Below, piece after piece: positions 35,424 to 46,123 of a stretch of DNA of 64,000 nt; the stretch's first letter is position 1; each line of letters starts with the position of its first letter. Below the pieces are notes generated by a model. It was not told where the DNA came from and did no database searches. It was given only the letters and a program-made list of their open reading frames with translations. The stretch lies in the NCBI GenBank assembly GCA_964017045.1, contig OZ024807.1, positions 14,144,941-14,208,940 on the forward strand. The letters run 5' to 3'. The position numbers and the translations under genes are program-made. This DNA is from Omphiscola glabra (Eukaryota; Mollusca; Gastropoda; Lymnaeidae).

Positions 35424-36178
35424 GCTGCCAGCAGTTCGTTTACTTCTGCCTGTCTCTGTCATTCCACCCAAAGTTCGTTTACTTCGACCTGTCTCTGTCA
35501 TTCCACCCAAAGTTCGTTTACTTCTACCTGTCTCTGTCATTCCACCCAAAGTTCGTTTACTTCTACCTGTCTCTGTCATTCCACGCAAAGTTCGTTTACT
35601 TCGACCTGTCTCTGTCATTACACCCGAAGTTCGTTTACTTCGACCTGTCTCTGTCATTCAACGCAAAGTTCGTTTACTTCTACCTGTCTCTTTCATTCCA
35701 CCCAAAGTTCGTTTATTTCAACCTGTCTGTGTCATTCCACCCAAAGTTCGTTTACTTCTACCTGTCTCTGTCATTCCACCCAAAGTTCGTTTACTTCGAC
35801 CTGTCTCTTTCATTCCACCCAAAGTTCGTTTACTTCTACCTGTCTCTGTCATTCCACGCAAAGTTCGTTTACTTCGACCTGTCTCTGTCATTCCACCCGA
35901 AGTTCGTTTACTTCGACCTGTCTCTGTCATTCAACGCAAAGTTCGTTTACTTCTACCTGTCTCTTTCATTCCACCCAAAGTTCGTTTACTTCGACCTGTC
36001 TGTGTCATTCCACCCAAAGTTCGTTTACTTCTACCTGTCTCTGTCATTCCACCCAAAGTTCGTTTACTTCTACCTGTCTCTGTCATTCCACCCAAAGTTC
36101 GTTTACTTCTACCTGTCTCTGTCATTCCACCCAAAGTTCGTTTACTTCTACCTGTCTCTGTCATTCCACCCAAAGTTT
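35424..36178. repeat. 39-bp minisatellite, about 19 copies
   Basis: The unit contains TTCTACCTGTCTCTGTCATT and CCACCCAAAGTTCGTTTAC. Variants (TTCGACC, CATTACACCCGAAG, TTTCATT, CAACGC) recur in blocks: a run of about 7 units is duplicated, compare 35520-35700 with 35815-35990. Three plus-strand frames and the minus strand stay open. Confidence 0.95.
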
Positions 36179-36204
36179 CATTTAATAAAAGAAGGCCCAA
36201 ACCT

Positions 36205-36957
36205 AGGGCAACCTGTGATCCCTTTCTGTTGGGCAACCTGTGATCCCTTTCTGTAGGGCAACATGTGATCCCTTTCTGTAGGGCAACCTGTGCTCCCTTT
36301 CTGTAGGGCAACCTGTGATCCCTTTCTGTAGGGCAACCTGTGATCCCTTTCTGTAGGGCAACCTGTGATCCCTTTCTGTGAGCAACCTGTGATCCCTTTC
36401 TGTAGGGCAACCTGTGATCCCTTTTTGTAGGGCAACCTGTGATCTCTTTCTGTAAGGAAACCTGTGATCTTTTTTTGTAGGGCAACCTGTGATCCCTTTC
36501 TGTAGGGCAACCTGTGATCCCTTTTTGTAGGGCAACCTGTGATCCCTTTCTGTAGGGCAACCTGTGATCCCTTTCTGTAGGGCAACCTGTGATCCCTTTC
36601 TGTAGGGCAACCTGTGATCCCTTTCTGTAGGGCAACCCGTGATCCCTTTCTGTAGGGCAACCTGTGATCCCTTTTTGTAGGGCAACCTGTGATCCTTTTC
36701 TGTAGGGCAACCTGTGATCCCTTTCTGTAGGGCAACCTGTGATCCCTTTTTGTAGGGCAGCCTGTGATCCCTTTCTGTAGGGCAACCTGTGATCCCTTTC
36801 TGTAGGACAACCTGTGATCCCTTTCTGTAGGGCAACCTGTGTTCCCTTTTTGTAGGGCAACCTGTGCTCACTTTCTGTTGAGCAGCCTGCGCTCTCTTTT
36901 TGAGCAGCAACCTGTGCTCCCTTTCTGTAGAGCAAGCTTTGCACCCTTTCTGTAAAC
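36205..36957. repeat. 25-bp minisatellite, about 30 copies
   Basis: The unit contains GGCAACCTGTGATCCCTTTC and TGTAG. The right end diverges (CTGTGCTC, TTGAGCAG). The 25-bp period cycles through all frames, giving 25-residue peptide repeats on the minus strand that look protein-like but are array artefacts. Confidence 0.95.
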
Positions 36958-37054
36958 GCATGCAATGTGATCGTACGGGTCTCGGATACACTGGAAGTTC
37001 TTGTGTTGATTTCTTAAACACAAACTTCAAGGCCAATTTAATAATAAAATACTA

Positions 37055-37150
37055 CAGCCAGTGAGAAATTAGCGTTACTACAGCCAGTGAAAAATTAGTG
37101 TTACTACAGCCTGTGAAAAATTAGTTTTACTACAGCCAGTGAAAATATCA
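37055..37150. repeat. 26-bp tandem repeat, about 3.6 copies
   Basis: The unit contains CTACAGCCAGTGAAAAATTA and GTGTTA. Confidence 0.85.
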
Positions 37151-37596
37151 TTTGCGTTGCGCTAACCCGTCCAATACACGGATACACACCCCTAATCTAC
37201 ACTCCAAAATATTATGAGACGATTATGAGCGATTATGATCAACACTAGCTGTAGGCCTGCACGGCTGCTTGATCCTGATGGTCCCTTTCAGCGAGACGAG
37301 CCCTCCCCCCCCCCCCCCCCCCCGGTCCCATTAGGGACGAGTGCTCTTCCAACATGCATTAAAATTGCATCATTGGAACGCGGCGATGGCGGCTGCCGCA
37401 AGGAGGAGGAGGGTAAGACTTGGGTGGGGTGGAGTAATTAAAAACGCGGGGCTGAAGCAATTATTGTTAATGATGCCCTAATTCATCTTGACCACACACA
37501 AAAATAATAATCTATCGTTTAAAAAACAACCAAAAAAACCACCATTGAATCTCATCGATGAAGTATTTGTTTTATTTTGCTCAATTCAGGGCTGCA
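37151..37596. other. Unique spacer with poly-C
   Basis: A C18 run near 37306. Short open frame at 37235-37441 spans it and is not supported. Confidence 0.4.
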
Positions 37597-38636
37597 GAAT
37601 GTATCATTAGACATACTGCATACAGAATGTACCATTAGACACACAGCATACAGAATGTACCATTAGAGACACTGCATACAGGATGTACCATTAGACACAC
37701 TGCATACAGAATGTACCATTAGACACACAGCATACAGAATGTACCATTAGAGACACTGCATACAGGATGTACCATTAGACACACTGCATACAGAATGTAC
37801 CATTAGACACACTGCATACAGAATGTACCATTAGACACACTGCATACAGAATGTACCATTAGACACACTGCATACAGAATGTACCATTAGACACACTGCA
37901 TACAGAATGTACCATTAGACACACTGCATACAGAATGTACCATTAGACACACTGCATACAGAATGTACCATTAGACACACTGCATACAGAATGTACCATT
38001 AGACACACTGCATACAGAATGTACCATTAGACACACTGCATACAGAATGTACCATTAGACACACTGCATACAGAATGTACCATTAGACACACTGCATACA
38101 GAATGTACCATTAGACACACAGCATACAGAATGTACCATTAGACACACAGCATACAGAATGTACCATTAGACACACTGCATACAGAATGTACCATTAGAC
38201 ACACTGCATACAGAATGTACCATTAGACACACAGCATACAGAATGTACCATTAGACACACAGCATACAGAATGTACCATTAGACACACTGCATACAGAAT
38301 GTACCATTAGACACACAGCATACACAATGTACCACTAGCCACACAGCATACAGGATGTTCCATTAGACACACAACTTACAGAATGTACCATTAGCCACAC
38401 AGCATACACAATGTACCACTAGCCACACGGCTTACAGAATGTACCATTCAAGACACAGCTTACAGAATGTAACATTAGGCACACTGCTTACAGAATGTAC
38501 CATTAGCCACACAGCTTACAGAATGTACCATTAGAGACACAGCATACAGAATGTACCATTAGAGACACAGCATACAGAATGTACCATTAGAGACACAGCA
38601 TACAGAATGTACCATTAGAGACAGAGCATACATGCA
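37597..38636. repeat. 26-bp minisatellite, about 40 copies
   Basis: The unit contains ACACTGCATACAGAATGTAC and CATTAG. The centre is nearly homogeneous; CAGCATAC variants and a more divergent block (38310-38530, with CTTACAG and GCCACAC) lie to the right. A 78-bp pattern near 37600-37760 is present twice. Confidence 0.95.
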
Positions 38637-39404
38637 TGGTAATTTCATTGTAATGTTTACGTTCATGACTGAAAAAAATGATGTCACGCTAGAACGTAAG
38701 TCCAGTCCTACCGGGTTTACTGATCAGCGCAGATAGAAAAAAATAGGTTTGATATCTTCTACCTTCTTTTTCGATGTTAGTTTAGTAGAGTATGATTTGT
38801 TTTTTTAGTTTTTTGGGGGTTTCTTTTAATCTCACTACTCCTACTGCAAGGTCAGAACTCAGCTGTGATCTGCAGTCCATCGCACCAAAAGTTCAGATTT
38901 AATAAAACACTTGACCACGTGAGCAAAACTTCATAATTGCATGTCGATAGTTGCGCGTCATGCTTTCCATTACTACCTTGATGGCACCTTGGCAACGTCT
39001 TCTAGTACATTCACAGAAAAGTTTAGTTTGGGAATTCCCATTCAAATGCTTACATCTCTGGTTCGTGTGTGTGTGTGTGGGGGGGGGGGGGGAGAGATTC
39101 TTTAAATACCAGTTATGTGATTATGCTTATGAAAATTTAAAATCGGAGATTTGTAAAAATATATATTTTTTAAAAACTTTTGTTGGATAACTTCCGTTTA
39201 AGTAAGATCGTACGAAATTACTTCATACTTATCATTTCAGATAATGTAGAAGTAGAATGTTGTAACTGTAATAAGGTTTATATTATCTACTTGCATGACT
39301 CTGAGAAAGTCACATTGGATTTGTGGATATTGAGTGGCTTCTTGCAAGAACTGGTTTAGTTCAGTTGATTTTCCCCTTCATTTTTTGGAGACAATGTATT
39401 GAAA
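38637..39404. other. Unique sequence
   Basis: Contains GT and G tracts near 39067-39092. A 79-codon plus-strand frame at 38951-39190 crosses the G tract and is not supported as a gene. Confidence 0.35.
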
Positions 39405-39512
39405 TTCAATGTAACTTGTAACGGAAATACAATGCAACGGAAATACATTGTAACGGAAATATAATGTAACGGAAAAAAATGTAACGGAAATAAAATGTAA
39501 CGGAATATAATG
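39405..39512. repeat. Short repeat of TGTAACGGAAATACAA
   Basis: About 7 imperfect copies of 14-17 bp. Confidence 0.8.
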
Positions 39513-40055
39513 ACGTAAAGGAATCCGATGTAGCAGAAAAGATCCCCTCAGAAAGAGTCAATAAATCCACTAATCAGAGAGGAAGAAACTCATTCAGAAA
39601 AAAATATTCGCAACAAAGCCTAAGAATAAACATAGACGACGCCCCCCTCCCCCAATTTCTGACTGTTTGTCGTGGTATGTCTTTACATTACATTACATGA
39701 CAGACTAAAACAAGCAAGCCCAACGCTGTTTGTCCTCCAGTTGTTCGGCGCTCTAAGGTCACGGATGGTCGAGAATCACGTGGGTCCTATTCCAGCTGAC
39801 CCAACCAGGCGATTAAAAATTTAAAAAGAAGAATATCTGTAGTGGGCATTGGAAGCAATGATTGATTAATGAGTGCATTTGAGTTGGTCATTGTTTGGTT
39901 AAACTGTAACTTATTATGGGTTCGGAGAGGGGGCGTTGTTACACTTTGGACTATTAGTGTTGGAAAAGGGTTGCTCATACTCGACGCACTTACTTAAACG
40001 GAAGTTATCCCGCATAGTGAGCAGGGGTGGTGTGGTGGCTTAAGGTATGTTTCCA
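39513..40055. other. Unique sequence
   Basis: Nothing recognised apart from a C-rich patch near 39641 and ACATTACATTACAT near 39685. Confidence 0.4.
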
Positions 40056-40109
40056 AAGTTTCTATATCTAGGCCCGTACAGAAGTTTCTATATCTAGGTC
40101 CGTACAGAA
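40056..40109. repeat. Pair of about 27-bp repeats split by a hAT insertion
   Basis: AAGTTTCTATATCTAGG(C/T)CCGTA occurs at about 40058 and 40083, and again at 40313 just right of the SPIN-like element. The element therefore inserted into a small pre-existing tandem array. Confidence 0.8.
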
Positions 40110-40306
40110 CAGCGGTTCTCAACTTGTGGGTCGCCACCCCTATGGGGGTCGCGCGATCCTTTCCCAGGTGTCGCCTAAGACCATCTGAAAACACATATAC
40201 TCTACAGTTATTAAGTAGAAACAAAAATATTTTTATGGCAGGAGGTCGCCACAACATGAGCGACTGTATTAAAGGGTCGCGGCATTAGGAAGGTTGAGAA
40301 CCCCTG
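40110..40306 (+). mobile_element. SPIN/URR1-like hAT non-autonomous element
   Basis: It begins CAGCGGTTCTCAACTTGTGG and ends AGGTTGAGAACCCCTG. It contains GTCGCCTAAGACCATCTGAA, GGTCGCCACAACATGAG and GTATTAAAGGGTCGCGGCAT. Flanks GTACAGAA (40102-40109) and GTATAGAA (40307-40314) match at 7 of 8. Confidence 0.9.
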
Positions 40307-40424
40307 GTATAGAAGTTTCTATATCTAGGCCCGTATAGATAACCAAGCTACTTAATTTATTTATTGGCTGAATTGTACACCCATTCACAATGTCCTAAAT
40401 GGCCACCAATTTCATGGGTTTTTG

Positions 40425-40752
40425 TATACATCAGGGACTGCTCTCTGTCACGGGCTGTGTGTACACCAGGGAATGCTCCCTGACATGGGATGTATGTACA
40501 CCAGGGACTGCTCCCTGTCATGGGCTGTGTGTACACCAGGGACTGCTCCCTGGCATGGGCTGTGTGTACACCAGGGACTGCTCCCTGTCATGGGCTGTGT
40601 GTACACCAGTGACTGCTCCCTGTCATGGGCTGTGTGTACACCAGTGACTGCTCCCTGTCATGGGCTGTGTGTACACCAGGGACTGCTCCCTGTCATGGGC
40701 TGTGTGTACACCAGGGACTGCTCCCTGTCATGGGCTGTGTGTACTCCAGTGA
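40425..40752. repeat. 35-bp minisatellite, about 9 copies
   Basis: The unit contains GTGTGTACACCAGGGACTGC and TCCCTGTCATGGGCT. GTGTACAC is a perfect palindrome in each unit. Confidence 0.95.
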
Positions 40753-40841
40753 CGCCTCGTCGCTTTAGTCTCAGTAATAGACATAGACTTTCTCCCCCTC
40801 AGCATCCGCTGACTCGACTGCTCTTCCCCGATAACCCTTAC

Positions 40842-40937
40842 CGCTGAAACGATCATTAGGTGAAGACTGCACTGTGCATCACTTCCGTTGAAGAAAGCTT
40901 CGCTGTACGTCGCCTCCGATGCCATGATATCTATTTC
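40842..40937 (-). CDS. Possible internal exon (weak)
   Basis: On the minus strand a 96-bp segment lies between TTTCTTGCAG (acceptor-like) and GTAAGGGTT (donor-like). It is fully open, with reading EIDIMASEATYSEAFFNGSD and then AQCSLHLMIVSA in phase 0-0. Composition is protein-like and no tandem repeat is involved. No family was recognised and no neighbouring exons were found on this strand, so it may be chance. Confidence 0.25.
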
Positions 40938-41185
40938 CTGCAAGAAATCAAGCTCCATGCTATGTTGCATTGTTATTGGGTCAGGAAGGAATATCGTATA
41001 TAATGTGTATTACTACTAAGCATAGCAAAGTGTTGACACTTTTTTCAAAGTCCCAATTTACACAGTTAAACCGACTTCAGCCTATGCATAAATATTTACT
41101 ATTGAATAAGCGAAATGATACAGAAATACAGATAATAAATGGATACATTTACATTTTAAAAATGCACCAATTAAAAAATATATAT
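40938..41185. other. Unique spacer
   Basis: AT-rich DNA leading to the foldback element. Nothing else recognised. Confidence 0.4.
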
Positions 41186-41332
41186 GTTACGGCCAAAGTC
41201 CGAAGTTCGGCCAGTTCCCGAAGTGCCTTGAAACCCTTGGCCAATATTCGATGTGCTGACGCACGCCTCGGCCAATGTGCGAAATGGCCGGCCCATTCGG
41301 GAACTGGCCGAACTTCGGGCTTTGGCCGTAAC
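41186..41332. mobile_element. 147-bp foldback MITE
   Basis: The terminal inverted repeats are about 37 bp with one mismatch, beginning GTTACGGCCAAAG and running to CAGTTCCCGAA. The interior has further GGCC-containing partial symmetry. Flanking ATAT (41182-41185 and 41333-41336) may be a target duplication, but the sequence there is itself TA-rich. GC content is much higher than the surrounding DNA. No superfamily is assigned. Confidence 0.75.
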
Positions 41333-41360
41333 ATATACACAAGTGAATAAATATAAGGTA

Positions 41361-41482
41361 AAATGCTGAGTAAAATACTGAGTGAAATACTGAGTGAAAT
41401 ACTGAGTGAAATACTGAGTGAAATACTGAGTGAAATACTGAGTGAAATACTGAGTGAAATACTGAGTGAAATACTGAGTAGT
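41361..41482. repeat. 12-bp array GAAATACTGAGT, about 9 copies, locus 1
   Basis: Preceded by GGTAAAATGCTGAGTAAAAT, as is the same array at 49590. Minus-strand frames (SISLSISL, FHSVFHSV) are artefacts. Confidence 0.95.
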
Positions 41483-41580
41483 AGAACAAGGTGTGCGGAA
41501 GCTTGAATGGAAAGACAGGACAATAAGATGAAAACGTTACAGCTAAGTAGCCTCCCCCAGGCAGAAAGGACAAACGGACA
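41483..41580 (-). other. Dispersed repeat with hammerhead-like core, copy 2
   Basis: On the minus strand CTGGGGGAGGCTACTTAGCT, then TAACGTTTTC and TTGTCCTGTCTTTCCATTCA and AGCTTCCGCACACCTTGTTC. It aligns with copy 3. The ribozyme-like core is degraded here. It abuts the 12-bp array. Confidence 0.6.
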
Positions 41581-41914
41581 TACGACATGAGATAGAAGCT
41601 CTTCGTCACAAACTTAAATGATCGCTATTGATATTGCCTGAATAGGGATTTTTTATTACATAAATGTAAATAGGAGAACGTTCATCTATTTCTGTGTTCG
41701 TGCTGTAATGTCAAATGATTAACAAATTACTGATGCATACCACGAAAGCCTTTATTTCAAACTGATGACCTGTTTCAAGTTTCAACACGGCAAAAGGCCA
41801 ACAGTATTAATAGTCTAATTTTTATTCTCTTAAGAATTAATAACACTTTTGTTTGAAAAAGTACGAAATGGCGTTTTTATCCTAGCACTGTTTTCTTTAA
41901 CATTAATGAAATAG

Positions 41915-42010
41915 TGGCACAAGTGATGTGGAAGCTTCAATTGAAAGACAGGACAACGAAAGAATTACGTTTCGGCGAAGAGCCTTCCTCGGCAGACACA
42001 ACAAAAATGG
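41915..42010 (-). other. Dispersed repeat with hammerhead-like core, copy 3
   Basis: On the minus strand CCGAGGAAGGCTCTTCGCCG and AAACGT, then a short hairpin ACG/CGT and GTT, then GTCCTGTCTTTCAATTGAAG and CTTCCACATCACTTGT. The GAAAC box is intact; the CUGAUGA box reads CCGAGGA. Confidence 0.6.
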
Positions 42011-42114
42011 AGAAACAACCAGAAGTAGAACGTATTTGAATGTTATTGCCGGAAGTTTGGGTTTTCCAACATCAAGCTTAGGGCAATAGCATTAACCTGC
42101 AAATACTTAAGATT

Positions 42115-42325
42115 TTGAACTGCTTTCTATTTCTATGTCTTTCTATTTCTATGTCTTTCTATTTCTATGACTTTCTATCTATAAGTCTTTCTATTCATAT
42201 GTATTTCTATTTTTATGTCTTTCTATTTCTATTACTTTCTACTTCTAAGACTTTCCATTTCTATGACTTTCTATTTCTATGTCTTTCTGTTTCTATGACT
42301 TTCTACTTATATTTCTTTCTGTTTC
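42115..42325. repeat. 15-bp degenerate repeat CTTTCTATTTCTATG
   Basis: About 14 copies with T-rich variation. It merges on the right with TTTCAAGCTTCCACATACCT, a segment of the dispersed hammerhead-like family in the opposite orientation. Confidence 0.85.
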
Positions 42326-42375
42326 AAGCTTCCACATACCTTTTTCCACTATTTCTTTCACACAGCTTGAACGTA
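42326..42375 (+). other. Dispersed repeat fragment, copy 4
   Basis: CAAGCTTCCACATACCTTTT followed by TCCACTATTTCTTTCACAC matches the tail of copies 2 and 3, in the plus orientation. The core portion is replaced by the adjoining 15-bp array. Confidence 0.55.
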
Positions 42376-42558
42376 GTCCTTCACCTATTGTCCTTTAACA
42401 TTAATGGCTGGACTTGGCTTTGACCTTGGGAAACTTGCTGATATGCTTCTAAACTTCTCACCTCTAACGGCTGAACAATCAACATTGCGGCAAACACTGC
42501 TGCCGCTACTTATATGAGGAGTCTTTCAGCTATATCATGTCTCATGACATGATATAGC

Positions 42559-42716
42559 CAGTGGCGTAGTGAGGGGGGCAAGGGGCATCATGCCCCGGGC
42601 GCTACTCACAAAGGGGCGCTAAATGGTATATTTTACATATAATATATGGTTTTCGAATAAGGGGGCGATAAAAAGGTATTGTGCCCCGGGCGCGAGTTAA
42701 GCTCGTTACGCCACTA
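42559..42716. mobile_element. hAT-like MITE, CAGTGGCGTAGC family
   Basis: Left end CAGTGGCGTAGTGAGG, right end CGTTACGCCACTA, with GCATCATGCCCCGGGCGCTA inside. Perfect 8-bp duplication GATATAGC (42551-42558 and 42717-42724). Highly similar to 13980-14144. Confidence 0.9.
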
Positions 42717-42724
42717 GATATAGC

Positions 42725-43290
42725 TGTGCGCCCGGGGAAAGTCAAGTGCCCACCCCGAGACGAAAATATGTACAACAATAAAACAAAGTATATTTCATGA
42801 AAAAAAAAATACCAAATTGTCTTTTTTAAACAATTTTTAAAAGAATATTAGCGTGTGTCATTAACCGATTACAATAAGTGGGATCTTTGAAATATCGCTA
42901 CGCTCGATATATTTGATGATCCGTATATAGTTAAGGCCAATCTTCTTAGAAGCGTACATTATTCGTATATAAATGTCGCAATGTTTCGAAAATTTGTGGA
43001 CTATGAGCCGAAGTATTAGATCTACTTCCCGTTCGCATTTATCTGTATTTAAAAAAAAAAAATTATTTGCAAACTCACAACAAAAAGACTTTAATAACAC
43101 GGTATTAAACTATATTTTCTTCAGTTTTAAGGGCTATAATTGTAATAGAGTTCTCACTAAGTATCAAACGTGAGCCATCTTTTCATGGTTCCAAATTATA
43201 TTTTATAATAAGAGCATGACTTTTAAACTAAGGAATCGTGCTAATTATAAATTGAATGATTGGGTCATACTTTCAAAAATGTAGTTATTG
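42725..43290. repeat. Diverged about 550-bp repeat, copy 1
   Basis: Words shared in order with copy 2 (43300-43830): ATGTACAACAATA, GAAATATCGC..GCTCGATA, TATTTGATGAT, ACTTCC.GTTCGCAT, AAAGACTT, AGAGCATGAC / AAAGCATGAC and AGGAATC.TGCT. Probably a degraded DNA transposon with AT-rich body. Coding is not supported. Confidence 0.6.
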
Positions 43291-43299
43291 TTAGCACCA

Positions 43300-43830
43300 G
43301 TGCTTCTTTCAGCTATCTTTCCGGGAGGGCACTCACCCCCACCTCCCTCAGCCGGAGCACAATGTGTACAACAATATAACAAATATATATATTAAAAATG
43401 ACAATTGCATAATAACTGGTGCCTTTAACCACTTTCAAATAGTGGAATCTATGAAATATCGCAAGGCTCGATATATTTGATGATATGTATAATTAAGGAT
43501 ATCAAGTTATAGTATTCGGTTATAAAAAATCGCACTCATCGCTCCAGTCTTACTTCCTGTTGTTCGCATAGATTTCCATTTTTATTTATTAATTTTTTGC
43601 AACTTCACAAGTTTAAAGACTTGAATTTAATTTAATGTATTAAAATACATTTAAATACTTATAAAGGTCTAAAATTGTAAATATCATTTGGCCAGGTATT
43701 AAATATGATGCAATCTGATTTCAAATTACAGTTCATCGTAAAAGCATGACTAAAAAAATTAGGAATCATGCTTTTTTTTTTTCTAATTTAGAATTTAAAG
43801 GGCGCAAAGAAATACTGAAATTTTCATAAA
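43300..43830. repeat. Diverged about 530-bp repeat, copy 2
   Basis: It begins CAGTGCTTCTTTCAGCT, resembling the left end of the hAT-like element at 19453, and then parallels copy 1. The right terminal repeat was not identified. Confidence 0.6.
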
Positions 43831-44438
43831 TTATTATTAAATCAAAAGTGTTTTTGATTTCTTTAAATGTGCTACCTTTGTTACAAAGTTTCCTGAAAAA
43901 CAGATTTGTTATAAATGTCATAATAACAAACAAAGGGCCCCATCCCTTGGCATTGCACTCATGTTTTTATATTATTAATTTTATTTTATATGAGAATCCA
44001 GTAGAAAGGTAAGAAAAAGCCCTTAAAGTATCATATAAACCCTTCAGTCGAAGGGGTAGCTTGGCGCACACGATGGCTCTAAGGTTAAGTGGCGTCTACA
44101 TTTTTTAACTAGGATATCTTCCGTTGCTCTCCAATTAAGCGTAGACTGTTGCAAAACTAAATTCAGATATGTGAAAAAATGCATTCTTGTATTTTGAATT
44201 TATCAAGATTTTCTGGGGACTATAATGATTTAAGGGGCGAGAATAATCTAGGGCAAAAGCGTACCCTCAAGGGTGACACAACTAGAGTGAATATAGTTTA
44301 CGTCCCGCTGGTGCGAAATCTAAGATGTCTTTGATTATTATTATGGCTAAGTTTGTCATTTCCCACCCAAAAGTTTGAAATGCCATCTCAAAATTGTCTG
44401 AAAGAAACAACAAATTCAAGCTTGCGCCAAAATAATGC
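43831..44438. other. AT-rich unique sequence
   Basis: No gene or complete element recognised. Confidence 0.4.
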
Positions 44439-44658
44439 ACAGGGGTCGCCTAAGACCATCACAGGGGTCGCCTAAGACCATCACAGGGGTCGCCTAAGAC
44501 CATCACAGGGGTCGCCTAAGACCATCACAAGGGTCGCCTAAGACCATCACAGGGGTCGCCTAAGACCATCACAGGGGTCGCCTAAGACCATCACAGGGGT
44601 CGCCTAAGACCATCATAGGGGTCGCCTAAGACCATCACAGGGGTCGCCTAAGACCATC
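44439..44658. repeat. 22-bp array derived from a SPIN-like element, 10 copies
   Basis: Ten copies of ACAGGGGTCGCCTAAGACCA + TC, two with one substitution. The unit is exactly the internal segment found once in the other SPIN-like copies (for example AGGTGTCGCCTAAGACCATC near 40167). The last unit continues straight into the rest of the element. Confidence 0.95.
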
Positions 44659-44778
44659 GGAAAACACAAATTTATGAAGTAGCAACGAAAATAAATTTAC
44701 GGTTTGGGGGGGGGGGGTCACCACAACATGAGAATCTGTATTAAGGATCGTGGTCATTAGCAAGGTTGAGAACCACTG
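44439..44778 (+). mobile_element. SPIN-like hAT element, left end lost, array inside
   Basis: After the 22-bp array comes GGAAAACACAAATTTATGAA, GTAGCAACGAAAATA, a G13 run, CACCACAACATGAGAATCTG and the right end AGGTTGAGAACCACTG. The left TIR and first about 60 bp are missing; DNA left of 44439 is unrelated. No target duplication can be tested. Confidence 0.85.
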
Positions 44779-46123
44779 TTCCGTCTCATAGAATCTGGTA
44801 AAAAAGACGAGAGAGGGTTTGTTTCTATGTATGTCCGTTTCGGGGGGGGGGGGGGGAACGGGTTGCAATTTGCATTGATTTTATTTATTTAATTTTGCTT
44901 TTATATTTTTTATATTTAATGGATATTGCAAAAACTGGCTTAGGGCTTCCAATGAATTATTTGCATCGAGACAGCAACGCGTTAATCAATAAACTGCCAA
45001 TTGATCCATCTTTGCTCTTTCTCTTAAAAAAAAACTTGCATCACTTGTGTGAGAGAGGGAGAGAGAGAAAGATTTAAAAAAAAAAAAAAGAAAAGGAAAT
45101 ATAATGAATGAGATTTAACGACTATGTATGCAACTTAGTGTGGAGATTTTCGTATTTTTTTAAATTTCACAAACTAAAAATCACTTGTAAAGTATTTGCA
45201 CGAATCAAAAGAAAACATTGTGTCTTTCTATACAATAAGTTATGTTTATTTGCGGCTGTTTTAATGGCAACACAAAAAACAATGACGTCATTGGCACTTT
45301 TTTTTTTTTTTTTTTTTTTTGAATTGTGTAAAAACAAAAAAACAAAGTCCACAATATTCTAGGAGCTTTCAATCAGCCCCCATTTCTGCAGCAGCAAACA
45401 GGTTTTGCCGTCTGCTAATGCGTCTTTGAATTCAGTGTCGTCCATTTTTGATTCGTTAAGCTGTCATTCTGTCCTATTACAGTTATTCATTTTTATAATA
45501 ACAAATCTGCTTGGCTCTTTTAATTTTCAATGGGTTAGAGGTTCTCAAATCGAATATAGCGTACTTTCTTTTTTTAAAGTGGTTGCACAACGAGGACAAC
45601 CCTTAACGAGAATGGACCAAATTTTAAACAAAGAGACGTAGCTCAACCCGTCAAAGCCCCCCACCCCAACCCTCCAAAACAAAATATGTTGACAGCGATA
45701 TTTTATATATAATTATCTTAAGGGTTTTATGGTGACATGGCAAGGGCCTATAAACGGCCCATAGTTATAAATATATATGCTTTGTCTTTAAAACGTATAT
45801 ATATTTGTATAACCTGCATGTTGGCACAATTTTAGCGCAGCCTTCATAATGTAGACCCGTAGCCATACATCCCGTATGTCTACCTTAGTTTGTATAACTG
45901 CCAACACCAATCAACGTGTCCCTGAGTTGGCGGGTCATTGTCCAATCACGGCTCCTCGTGAACTTACTAGAAGGCTCAAATAGGGATGGATAAATATCGC
46001 TAACTTTACGAACTGCTAATTGGATGTGCAGTTCACTGGCTTCGTTGAGTCCAGGGGTAATTAGTCAACAAATCCACGAAACGTCTGCACCTATAGACTA
46101 TAAAAAAGGTAGAATTACTGGAC
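44779..46123. other. AT-rich unique sequence
   Basis: G14 near 44840, T20 near 45299. Several short open frames without features. No gene supported. Confidence 0.4.

Noticed and set aside
35352..37036. Long frames of 175-344 codons on both strands
   Set aside because: They are translations of the 39-bp and 25-bp arrays; one minus-strand frame even runs across both arrays.
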